Of a DNA stretch of 64,000 bases, positions 56,110 to 64,000 are shown piece after piece (within the stretch, counting starts at the first letter, position 1; each line of letters opens with the position of its first letter). The stretch comes from Desulfobacterales bacterium. GTDB lineage: Bacteria; Desulfobacterota; Desulfobacteria; Desulfobacterales; JAFDDL01. Where the stretch lies: assembly GCA_034003325.1 (NCBI GenBank), contig JAVEYW010000001.1:281838-345837 (forward strand). Direction: 5' to 3'. A program made the translations under genes and the position numbers. Under the pieces are notes generated by a model. That model saw only the letters and a program-made list of their open reading frames with translations, was not told the origin of the DNA and ran no database searches.

Positions 56110-56286
56110 CTATGTGCATATAAACACTACTGGTTGAAGGCTACCGGGGCCCGGGGGTTCCCCTGCGTCAACCGCCGAAAGGGTGATCGGCTCGCCATCC
56201 TTCCAATCATCAAGGGAGCCGTCGGAAGCAGGGTCAATTACCGGCGCCCCATCTTTCCATTCTGTAAAATCGTTTTCACCGGCCAT
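56110..56286 (-). CDS. 58-aa prophage protein with a duplicated W-K-D-G motif
   Basis: Short gene between the beta-helix gene (9 nt) and the 93-aa gene (15 nt), with AGGA 7 nt before its ATG. The sequence holds two copies of a unit around EWKDGAPVIDP and DWKDGEPITLS, separated by a Ser/Asp-rich link, then a Pro/Gly-rich tail. It is acidic. Spacing and ribosome-binding site support a real gene despite its size. Function unknown; a tail-associated chaperone or decoration peptide is only a guess. Confidence 0.6.
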   Translation of the reverse strand: MAGENDFTEWKDGAPVIDPASDGSLDDWKDGEPITLSAVDAGEPPGPGSLQPVVFICT

Positions 56287-56295
56287 TAGAAAGTC

Positions 56296-57927
56296 CTATT
56301 GAGCATAGCTAAAATCGTCTATGTAAACGTTACCGGCTGTACCCGAGACACCGACCCAAAGGTCGAGATATTCACCTACCACCAGATCGGCGGATGAAAC
56401 CGTTATCGATTGCTGGGTGTAGCTCGTTGTCAGGGTTTTGTCGGTATAAGGAACGACTGGTTTCCCGTTATGAATGGCGTACATTGCGACGAAACCGCTG
56501 TAAGAAGCATCGGCTCTCATGTAGACAGAGAGGGTTATGTCGCTTGCGGCTGAGGTGATTTTTACAGAGCCAATTTTTACAGGCGTGTAAACGTAGCCAC
56601 CAGCAGCTGGGATATTAATGCAGGTGCCGCTTCTGGCTTCAGTGGTGTTTGATTGGTAGATTCTGGTTCCGTTTTCGGCATCCCTAAAATGAGTTTTATG
56701 CACCCCGGCAGATGTCAGTTCATAAGCCCCTGGCACTGCCGCTGGGCAAGATGAAATATCCACAATTCCCACATCCACGCCGGAATTGTTTGAGTACGTA
56801 ATATCATAAATGTAAGCGATGGAACTTGCATCTAAAGATATGCCAATAGTGCTATAAGATATGGTCGAATCGCTCAAATAAATTGGACCGGTGTTTTGTG
56901 TGTAGACACCAGCAGACACGTTATTCGAGATGGTGGCATTGCTGATATATACATATCCTGAATTGGCAGAAACAACACCATATATCGGCGAATTAAAAAT
57001 GCTTGCGTTTTTGATGATGTTATTAGAGGAATATATAAAAGCCAGGTTGCCATAAGATGAGGGCGTGCTGCATGATGTGTAACAATATAAATCTTCTACA
57101 TAATTATTATCGCCGCCCGCAATTAAAAAATTTTGCTCTCCGCCAGTGCAGACGACATCTGAAACTATATTTTGTCTACCAGTCAGATTAAATCCGATAC
57201 TTAAGTTTGCTCCACTCGCATATAAATCATGGGAATAGCCGTATGAGCCGGTAACGTAAAAAGCGCCGTAAGTGCTATTGCTTGAGTACAAGCTCACAGC
57301 AATGAAATAACCCAATTCAATATAGTCACTGCTTATTCGAATAGTGCCATTGGGATCGCTATTGGTAACCGCCGTGTATCCATTACGCGTTTCAGTTGAT
57401 AAATCCCACCCGCCGGAGATCTTCATTCGGCTGGTTTTTGATGCCCCTGCTTTAACACCATCCCAGTGAGAATCATCTGTAGCTGCAGGGATAACGTAAT
57501 ATGCCGATGTCGTTTGAGAGGTGCCCCAGTATTGCGCGGACAGCGTAATGGTATTGGTGGTAACACTGCTTACATGCCACCAACCCTCGGTTCCACCGCT
57601 TTCGGAGTTCTTGCTGATTAAATATCCAGAGGCGAGAACGCCCGAAAGGTCGGCGCTGGTCGTGATTGAATCGCTTCCGTTGGTGAAGGTCAGCGTCCCG
57701 GCAAGCGCTACGATCGTAGACTTCTTGACGCGGATTTCATCTCCGCCGCCGGTCAAAATATCATCTGCTTTTTCGGCTGTCAGGTATGGATTCCCGGCTG
57801 TGCCATCCCCCGTGGTATCATTGCCTGAAACCAGATCGACGTAAGCGACAGCCGCATGACCACTCGCAGCAAAAGCCAACAGAAAAAGAATTGCCATCAA
57901 GTATTTTTTCAAGCTGTTCCCCCCCAT
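56296..57927 (-). CDS. Right-handed beta-helix protein with signal peptide
   Basis: 543 aa. An N-terminal signal peptide is visible (KKYLMAILFLLAFAASGHA, cleavage after about residue 26). The body has the short-turn repeats of a parallel beta-helix, many Asn/Ser/Tyr-rich strands (about 190-390; for example YISNATISNN, YLSDSTISYS). A C-terminal beta-sandwich (about 400-543), VYMRADASYSGF...YIDDFSYAQ, is of carbohydrate-binding type. Such helices occur in phage tailspikes and in secreted polysaccharide lyases. A signal peptide is unusual for a virion protein, so it may be a lysogenic-conversion surface factor. The gene starts 1 nt after the upstream tail gene. Confidence 0.75.
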   Translation of the reverse strand: MGGNSLKKYLMAILFLLAFAASGHAAVAYVDLVSGNDTTGDGTAGNPYLTAEKADDILTGGGDEIRVKKSTIVALAGTLTFTNGSDSITTSADLSGVLASGYLISKNSESGGTEGWWHVSSVTTNTITLSAQYWGTSQTTSAYYVIPAATDDSHWDGVKAGASKTSRMKISGGWDLSTETRNGYTAVTNSDPNGTIRISSDYIELGYFIAVSLYSSNSTYGAFYVTGSYGYSHDLYASGANLSIGFNLTGRQNIVSDVVCTGGEQNFLIAGGDNNYVEDLYCYTSCSTPSSYGNLAFIYSSNNIIKNASIFNSPIYGVVSANSGYVYISNATISNNVSAGVYTQNTGPIYLSDSTISYSTIGISLDASSIAYIYDITYSNNSGVDVGIVDISSCPAAVPGAYELTSAGVHKTHFRDAENGTRIYQSNTTEARSGTCINIPAAGGYVYTPVKIGSVKITSAASDITLSVYMRADASYSGFVAMYAIHNGKPVVPYTDKTLTTSYTQQSITVSSADLVVGEYLDLWVGVSGTAGNVYIDDFSYAQ

Positions 57928-57928
57928 G

Positions 57929-58657
57929 TTATCTTGCCCCCCTTATCGCCCAGCCTAAACCGGCCAGCGTCGCATCCGGCGTTGCCGGCGCAACCAGTGT
58001 GAATATATCCCCGCTTGATTCATCAAAAGTCGCGTCAGATGCCGCCGCAAGCGTCGCCACGGTTCCGGCCGCCGCAAATGTGGCCGTCCCGAACTCGACC
58101 CCGTTTTTCTTTAGACTGAACACCGTTTCTGCGGTCGCTGCCACGGTCGCAACCAGTTTTGAATTGGTCAGCCCGGCGGGGAATGTCACATCGATCGCGA
58201 ACGGGTGAATCACCAGCACCAGACTCGCGGTCGGCGCACCCATAAAGGACCCGCCAATAATATAGGGCTGATCTCCGCCGCCTATGGACGCTATCGCCTC
58301 CCGAACGGCTTGCTCTGTCGGGATGGCGGCATCAGACCCCGGATCCCCGATGGTGGTTACCACGGACAACCCATTTTTGAGCGTTTTTGAGTCGGCGCCA
58401 TTCCATTGCGGAACGTAATCAGCCGTATTGGTTACAGGTCCGAAGACATCGCCATCGCCTATTCCAGATACGATCGAATCGATTTCGTCTTCTGTGTAAT
58501 ACCGATCGTCATGGGTGTGAGAAGAATCCGCCTTTCCGGTTATAGCCAGCGCATTTGCTCCAATCGCTGCATCCAATGCAGCCAATGGCGGATTCATGTC
58601 CGCGGCCCGGAACGTCGTGACGTTATCCTGGTATGGCGTGTGATAATCTGTTGTCAT
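57929..58657 (-). CDS. Phage tail-fibre-like protein
   Basis: 242 aa. ITGKADSSHTHDDRYYTEDEIDSIV is the HTHDDRYYTE repeat common in tail fibres, with a coil-like N-terminal part. The C-terminal 100 residues are Ala/Thr-rich and beta-type (TVAATAETVFSLKKNGVEFG), a pattern seen in fibre tips. It overlaps the 87-aa gene by 4 nt (ATGA), so it is translated with the tail set. Confidence 0.75.
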   Translation of the reverse strand: MTTDYHTPYQDNVTTFRAADMNPPLAALDAAIGANALAITGKADSSHTHDDRYYTEDEIDSIVSGIGDGDVFGPVTNTADYVPQWNGADSKTLKNGLSVVTTIGDPGSDAAIPTEQAVREAIASIGGGDQPYIIGGSFMGAPTASLVLVIHPFAIDVTFPAGLTNSKLVATVAATAETVFSLKKNGVEFGTATFAAAGTVATLAAASDATFDESSGDIFTLVAPATPDATLAGLGWAIRGAR

Positions 58658-58917
58658 TTGTTTGCCCCGATGGTGTCGAAAATATTGGTGATAGCCTCTT
58701 GATATTGCTGGTTGCCGGCGACTCCCGGCATTCTCGTGAGCATTCCGGAAATGCGCTTTTTATGCTGTTCCCAATCCATGCGAGCTTGCGCAGCGGTTTT
58801 TTCCCGCATATCCAGTTGGTCCACAATCGTTTCGAGCAACTTTGTCTGATACGCCACGGCTTCCCTTATCTCAGCCAATTGGCCCATCATTATGTTATGC
58901 CGCCTAAAAATCGTCAT
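58654..58917 (-). CDS. Small prophage tail-module protein
   Basis: 87 aa, helical, with a predicted coiled-coil between about residues 10 and 55 (AYQTKLLETIVDQLDMREKTAAQARMDWEQ, listed here in part). No known family is recognised. It overlaps both neighbours by 4 nt. Position between the baseplate-like gene and the fibre gene suggests a structural connector or chaperone. Confidence 0.6.
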   Translation of the reverse strand: MTIFRRHNIMMGQLAEIREAVAYQTKLLETIVDQLDMREKTAAQARMDWEQHKKRISGMLTRMPGVAGNQQYQEAITNIFDTIGANK

Positions 58918-60386
58918 AGATCTTCCACCTTCAGCTGGGTCGGAGCCTCGCTCCCACCGAAATTAATAAATACCGGCTTTTCATATACCTGCCCCTGAAT
59001 GAAGCAACCACTTATAAAAATCCCAGTGTTGTCCTGCCTTTCTTTGTAAGGGATATTGATGTGGATATTGGTCACAACGTACTCGTAGCCCTTATTGTTC
59101 AATGACAATTGGAACACCGGGTCCGCCTCTTCCACGTCATACCCGGAGGCTATGCCCGCCGTTGCCGTATCCCGCAGATATTCGAATGAAAATTCAGTCT
59201 GTGCCTCCGACGATAGCTCAGTTGTCAAAATACGAGACGGACTAACTAACCCCCTGTTTTGGTCGATGACATGCACGGCGCCAAACGTAGAATTCCCGGA
59301 CCCATATATCATCTGCCCATTGACCTGCCACGGTTCGCCATCTGGTCCCCATTCAGGCCAATCATATTGGTTCATGACCTTCACCGTAAGTCTGTATTTC
59401 GGTGCGGGGCACGGGAAATGCTTTTCCCAATGGCAATAGGGGTCGCATATCTTTACATTATATGGGTTGGTATTAATATACGCGCCAACCCCGTCGCCGT
59501 CTTCATCACCTCGCGGTTCATAGCCTATCGAATCGCATGGCCATTTTGATATGTTTTGATAATTTGTGACCTTAAAATAGGATGGGTATGGATCGATCCA
59601 GGGCACATTCAAATCGGAGGTCTCATATAACGGCCCGTAGTCAGTGCCATACCGCGTATATTCCAGCAGATAGGCCAGCTGGATATGATCCGAAGGAATA
59701 TCCGGCATAACCGGCGCCGCATGAATGGTGTAGTCTGGAGTGGATTCACCAACGGTTAACACCGGCCCGTCGACTCCTATCGATAAAACGATATATCCGA
59801 ATAAAATGTGCCACCCCATGCCGGGGAACCCACCTGGCGGAATGATTTGCAGGTCGTCCCCAGCCCATTCGGATGTTTCCCCCATAACGGCAAAATCCCC
59901 CATGGTGTGAGAGGATGGGTCTTCCATCATCATCGGGTCCACTGTCGCCATCACCTCCGTGCCGGCGTAAGCGTATAATTCCCCGTTGATGCGATAGGTG
60001 CCTGGAGAAACGATAAAGCGCGTGCCGGTCGAATCGATGGTGACTTCCAGCCCGCTGATGATGCCGTCAGACAATGTCGGGTTGACCAAATCGGTGACCG
60101 ATACGGCAAACGGAATGGCGCGGCCTTCGCCGGAGATTTCGACGTAGCCCCTGACACCGCCCCGATGCGTGATCCGAACGGCGTTTCCGACCTTCATATA
60201 ATACGGGAGCGTAAACCAGTTGCGCGGGTAATGGGCAGTCACGAGCTTGCTTGACCCGTTTATTTTAACCCTGGCCACCTTTGATACCGTATCGATATCC
60301 ACCAGCACGGCGTCCCTGGTTTCAGTCGCGCCCGCTATTTTTTTAGCGACATACCGGTCAACAAATTTTCTGCCGTATTGACGCAT
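58914..60386 (-). CDS. Prophage tail/baseplate protein
   Basis: 490 aa, not confidently assigned. An N-terminal segment (about 30-110) has an OB-like look (AVLVDIDTVSKVARVKING and GNAVRITHRGGVRGYVEI), reminiscent of spike or baseplate-V proteins. The rest is beta-rich with Pro/Asp/Tyr loops. The ATG at 60386 overlaps the TAA of the upstream hub gene by 1 nt. Context (hub upstream, fibre downstream) places it in the tail tip. Confidence 0.65.
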   Translation of the reverse strand: MRQYGRKFVDRYVAKKIAGATETRDAVLVDIDTVSKVARVKINGSSKLVTAHYPRNWFTLPYYMKVGNAVRITHRGGVRGYVEISGEGRAIPFAVSVTDLVNPTLSDGIISGLEVTIDSTGTRFIVSPGTYRINGELYAYAGTEVMATVDPMMMEDPSSHTMGDFAVMGETSEWAGDDLQIIPPGGFPGMGWHILFGYIVLSIGVDGPVLTVGESTPDYTIHAAPVMPDIPSDHIQLAYLLEYTRYGTDYGPLYETSDLNVPWIDPYPSYFKVTNYQNISKWPCDSIGYEPRGDEDGDGVGAYINTNPYNVKICDPYCHWEKHFPCPAPKYRLTVKVMNQYDWPEWGPDGEPWQVNGQMIYGSGNSTFGAVHVIDQNRGLVSPSRILTTELSSEAQTEFSFEYLRDTATAGIASGYDVEEADPVFQLSLNNKGYEYVVTNIHINIPYKERQDNTGIFISGCFIQGQVYEKPVFINFGGSEAPTQLKVEDL

Positions 60387-63300
60387 TACAGCCTCCACAT
60401 CGTGACGGTGTCCGTGAACCCGCCGTCACCACCGTCATTTGAATCCGGTTTCAAATAGGATCGCGTCAACCCGGTAGCAAACCCGCGGATCGGCTGGCCT
60501 GTGTACGGATGGGATAGACTGACTATATCTCCGATTTCATCCTGTAAATGGGCCGTTTTTACAACCTTGACCGTGTTTCGTTGCGCCCGGGCAATGCCAA
60601 GCTCAAAGGCGGCCACCATTAAGCAATGCCCTACCTCGTAGCAAAACGGATCATCGATACTTTCGGTTACTATCTGCCCGTTCATCTCTTGTTGCTTTTC
60701 GACATCATCAGCCTTGCCCGATATTTGCTGCTTCTCATAACCAACAGGGGATGCCCAGACGGTGTAATGATACATCGCCACGGAAGACAGCGTTTCAAAT
60801 AGCGCGGAACACGCCGTTGATGTCATGGCGATGTAAATCCCGCAATTTCGGCTACCATCACATGTCATAGCCATGGTGGCTGTCCCTACCAGCAATGCAA
60901 TCTCACCGATCACATAACCGATCAGGCTCGGCATCTCGGTCTTAACCTCGCACCATTGGTGCAGATCGTCCTCGCCCACGATGCCCTCGCTGCCATATCC
61001 TGAGAACAAGCCCATGAACGGCCCGTAATCCTTTACGCTCTGATGGACTTCCAGCCGCGGATTCAGGCACGTCCTTGATTTGTCCTCGGAGTACCAAACC
61101 TTGACCTTGTTCTCGCCACCCCACCAGCCAAGAGTCCCGTTGAGGGTTTTGATTGCTTCGGCCTCATAGAGGACCTCTATATTGTCATGGCTCTCGCCAT
61201 TCACGACCACCTGATTGACGAAATTCGAATAATTATCCTCCGGCGAAAACTCGATGATCACGGCCTGCGGGTAGATATTATCGGTTTCTGCGCGAGATAA
61301 ATCAATCCGCCGAAAGGTGACCTTGTTGCTGGTATCCACGCAGGCAAAATACCCGAAATGGTCGCACAAACTTTTCACGATGTCCGCAAAGCTTTGATCC
61401 ACCCATTGAATGAAGCATTCGTGCTCATTGGCAAACGCCGGGACATCGTAGCCGGAGGCCGTCAGCCCGCAATGATCCTGAAGTAAATCAATCAGAATAT
61501 TATCCGGCATCGCCGAAGAATAATCTTCTGTCGCCACGATATTCATGTGCTCCCACACTGTGCGCTGGTCTTCCGCGGTCACGGAAATAACGGGCGCCGA
61601 CCCTTTCACATAAGAAACCCGGTTTTCGGTAACGATAAACAGCCCTTGAGATTGCCAGTAAGGCACGCCACCGATGGTTTCACCAAAACTGATATCGATT
61701 ATCCGGCCTTTTTTGACGACATTGGACAGCGTGGATAATGCATTTTGTGGGTCGAAGAGATGGCCGTCTGCCAGGGAGAATGTTAACCTGTTCGGGCCCG
61801 TGATGTCCCAGGTAATGTCGATGGGGGTTCCGGACACCAGCCGTGATGTCAGATCGGGCGATTGCGTCTCTGAGTCCCACATAACGGATCGTTTGGTTAT
61901 CATTCGGTTTGTCCATACCGCCCATAGGCTGTCTGTTTCATCATAAACCACGGATGCATCGTAATCATACGAATTCAGCGTCAGCGCGGCCGGTTCTGCT
62001 GAAAACGAATACGTATTCCCTTCCACCAGCGCGCCGGTGTAATGTTTACTCTGGTGAAAAGCTCCGGTCTCGTTAAAGGCGGCCACGTAGGACTTGGTCT
62101 GATAACTGGTCTTCCAATATGCGCCTGCGAATATAGTCTGGTCGGTTGGGTTGTAAGCGACACTGTGAAAACCGAGTAATCCGCCGTTCGCTATCCCAGG
62201 GACTGTATCCTCGTTGAAATATGTCCATTCGTAGGTTTGCGGATTAAACGCGACAACGCCGAATGCTGTCGTAGTGGCGATCAATATTTTCCCGTCCGAG
62301 CCTACTGTTTTTCCTTGCAAGTCGTAACTGTCAAGGGATGCATAAGTGGGCCGGTGATAAGAAACGCTCTGGGCTGCGATATTGATATCCATTAAGCCGC
62401 GGCGGTCTTCCTGACCATAATTCTCACAATAATCGAACGATCCGTACAGATGCCCGTTGGCATAACATAGCCCTATGATCCCGCATTTATGGAAAGAAGA
62501 GTTTGTAATATAATTCATGGAGAAGATCAGTTGACCGGTAGATAGCTGGATTACCCATAGCCCGCCATGGTATTGTTCGTTGCCTACCGCAAGGGAATTA
62601 TGCGCCGCCACGAACAGGAGATCGTCATCCGGAGAGACCAAGAAATTCTTATCGCGGCCGGTTCCCTGCGGTATAACCAACCTTACCTCCTGATAAGCGG
62701 CTTTCCACACCTCATTGAGGCTGGCGATATTCGTTATAGGATCGACATTCTCAGCCAGATCAATAAAGCCGACGATGATCGTCTCACAATAGGCTGAGCT
62801 ATAGGCAAATAGCAGGTACAACCGGTGGTCGCTCGCCACCACTTGCGCTGCAATTACTGGGCAGCTATATTGCACAGACCAACACCCCACCGACATTTGC
62901 GCATTCATGTTCGGGTCAAGGCCGTAGGTGATACTTTCATTCAAGCTATATTGCACAATGGTATCGGCCTCGGCATTGTAAACAGCGAAATGAAATCCGC
63001 CGCTGGTCCCGAAGCAAAGATACTGCCCGTCACTACGCCATTTATCCCACCAGATATGGTTGGCGGTATAAATATCGCTGAATGCCGGCACGGTGTGGTT
63101 CGTAACCGCTTTTTGAATCGTCCAGGTGGCGACATCAATGGCCAATAGACCAATCAGGGCTTTGGTCCCTGTGCTATTGAACGAATTTAGGACATGCAGC
63201 AACCCGGTTGCCGGATCATAATGCATGGCGGTGGGGTATAAATCGTCATTAACGATGTCGCCGCCGCTGGCAGCCAGATACCCGACCGAATCCGAATCGA

Positions 63301-64000
63301 TAAACCGTACCGTCTCCTCCTCGGTGTAGGACAATATGATGTCCCCATCGCTCTTCTCGGCGATACTGGGGTATTTCGCATCCTGCGCCAGGTTGGTGTA
63401 ATCCGTGACCTGATCCCCGGCTGCCCAGGTGACGCCGTTATCGTTCGACAAAAAGGTGACGATGTTGGTAATGATCTGGCCGTTCTCATTTTCGAAACTC
63501 GCGTATTCTATGGCCAGCGCCAGCATGCCGGTGGAGGCCTGATACAGGCACGGGTTCAGTTTTTCACGATCATCCGCCAGCCCGGGCAGCGAGAAATAGG
63601 AGATGGCCCCCCAGGTCAGAAAATCAGCGGATGCATAACTGCCGATGCTCCAAACGCCGGTACTCTCGTTTAAAATGCCAATGGCAGCCATATAGGTGCC
63701 GTTGGCCAGCTTAACGACCGTGCCGCCCGAGACGGTATAGCTGGTGCTCCAATACTGAATAGTAGATGCCGCCGTCACAATCGCGCCAGCGGATGTAATG
63801 ACCATCCGCAAGATCAGGCCATTTGGTTCGTCCACCAGGATCACGCCGATATTGCCGTTTGGCAACTCGACCATGCAAGGGACAAACCCGCTCGTAACGC
63901 TGTCATAAATCACCACCGGCTGCGTAAACTGCAATTTGTCCGCATCGGACCGCATGAAATATACCCGGCCATACCGCGGCTCGCTATAAAGGATCGTCAG
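60386..64000 (-). CDS. Large prophage tail hub protein with propeller-like N-terminal part (5-prime end outside window)
   Basis: At least 1204 residues; the frame stays open to the window edge, so the N-terminus is missing. The first about 650 residues visible show repeated blades of BNR/sialidase-like type (DKLQFTQPVVIYDS, GNIGVILVDEPNG, KSDGDIILSYTEEE). From about 690 on it looks like a tail hub (T4 gp27-like): LTSRLVSGTPIDITWDITG, a FADIVKSLCDHFGYFACVD segment, and a C-terminal DEIGDIVSLSHPYTGQP segment typical of baseplate hubs. A propeller joined to a hub suggests a receptor- or glycan-binding tail tip. Several W/C-rich stretches lie near residue 1000. Confidence 0.7.
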   Translation of the reverse strand: MTILYSEPRYGRVYFMRSDADKLQFTQPVVIYDSVTSGFVPCMVELPNGNIGVILVDEPNGLILRMVITSAGAIVTAASTIQYWSTSYTVSGGTVVKLANGTYMAAIGILNESTGVWSIGSYASADFLTWGAISYFSLPGLADDREKLNPCLYQASTGMLALAIEYASFENENGQIITNIVTFLSNDNGVTWAAGDQVTDYTNLAQDAKYPSIAEKSDGDIILSYTEEETVRFIDSDSVGYLAASGGDIVNDDLYPTAMHYDPATGLLHVLNSFNSTGTKALIGLLAIDVATWTIQKAVTNHTVPAFSDIYTANHIWWDKWRSDGQYLCFGTSGGFHFAVYNAEADTIVQYSLNESITYGLDPNMNAQMSVGCWSVQYSCPVIAAQVVASDHRLYLLFAYSSAYCETIIVGFIDLAENVDPITNIASLNEVWKAAYQEVRLVIPQGTGRDKNFLVSPDDDLLFVAAHNSLAVGNEQYHGGLWVIQLSTGQLIFSMNYITNSSFHKCGIIGLCYANGHLYGSFDYCENYGQEDRRGLMDINIAAQSVSYHRPTYASLDSYDLQGKTVGSDGKILIATTTAFGVVAFNPQTYEWTYFNEDTVPGIANGGLLGFHSVAYNPTDQTIFAGAYWKTSYQTKSYVAAFNETGAFHQSKHYTGALVEGNTYSFSAEPAALTLNSYDYDASVVYDETDSLWAVWTNRMITKRSVMWDSETQSPDLTSRLVSGTPIDITWDITGPNRLTFSLADGHLFDPQNALSTLSNVVKKGRIIDISFGETIGGVPYWQSQGLFIVTENRVSYVKGSAPVISVTAEDQRTVWEHMNIVATEDYSSAMPDNILIDLLQDHCGLTASGYDVPAFANEHECFIQWVDQSFADIVKSLCDHFGYFACVDTSNKVTFRRIDLSRAETDNIYPQAVIIEFSPEDNYSNFVNQVVVNGESHDNIEVLYEAEAIKTLNGTLGWWGGENKVKVWYSEDKSRTCLNPRLEVHQSVKDYGPFMGLFSGYGSEGIVGEDDLHQWCEVKTEMPSLIGYVIGEIALLVGTATMAMTCDGSRNCGIYIAMTSTACSALFETLSSVAMYHYTVWASPVGYEKQQISGKADDVEKQQEMNGQIVTESIDDPFCYEVGHCLMVAAFELGIARAQRNTVKVVKTAHLQDEIGDIVSLSHPYTGQPIRGFATGLTRSYLKPDSNDGGDGGFTDTVTMWRL

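Overview
The window reads as the chromosome of a sulfate-reducing Desulfobacterota bacterium, most likely of the order Desulfobacterales (inference). It carries a periplasmic HynAB-type [NiFe] hydrogenase with its maturation genes, the rplU-rpmA-obg-proB-proA-nadD-rsfS-gpmI order common in deltaproteobacteria, a MutL with an endonuclease motif, and many Ser/Thr-kinase, FHA, CHASE2 and PilZ signalling parts. I recognise no exact species.

Layout. 1-13.6 kb (minus strand): hynB-hynA-protease-hypC-hypF-hypD-hypE, followed on the same strand by apbE, an RND-family membrane protein fused to a complete histidine kinase, and a periplasmic ligand-binding lipoprotein. 14-25.8 kb: an orphan acidic protein, two tRNA-Ser genes, dus, a SPOR protein, gatC-gatA, mutL, then a signalling cassette (CHASE2-Ser/Thr kinase, PP2C phosphatase, broken FHA gene) and a PilZ protein. 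25.9-33.4 kb: the ribosome/proline/NAD/glycolysis operon. 33.4-35.4 kb: an AT-richer atypical kinase plus UspA pair beside tRNA-Lys. 35.8-44.7 kb: an acyl-CoA synthetase, 2-oxoacid dehydrogenase E1alpha, E1beta and E2, an acyl carrier protein, an AhpD-like protein, a CoA-ligase/GNAT fusion, and a second, convergent carrier protein. 44.9-53.8 kb: ndk, trmJ-like, FAH-family, a NifS-like/NifU pair, a DUF4258-YgiT fusion, a DUF4037 protein, an SDR protein, and a GAF sensor with a response regulator. 53.8-54.9 kb: about 1 kb without genes. 54.9-64 kb (minus strand): the tail end of a prophage running off the right edge.

The most notable observations are these. (1) An apparent small RNA lies at about 54326-54447 behind a sequence that fits the sigma-54 consensus exactly. 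It has two long hairpins, the second followed by a T-rich tract, and two copies of the anti-Shine-Dalgarno string TTCTCCTCC. (2) A NifS-like protein paired with NifU has Asn-Pro where cysteine desulfurases have the His-Lys that binds PLP. (3) An RND transporter-like domain is fused to a histidine kinase and translationally coupled to a ligand-binding lipoprotein. (4) A tightly overlapping acs-E1-E2-carrier protein operon has no E3. (5) Two genes are broken: an FHA gene (frameshift, apparent internal deletion) and a prophage dam gene (in-frame TAA).

All functional statements come from reading motifs by eye. No database search, structure prediction or alignment was run.
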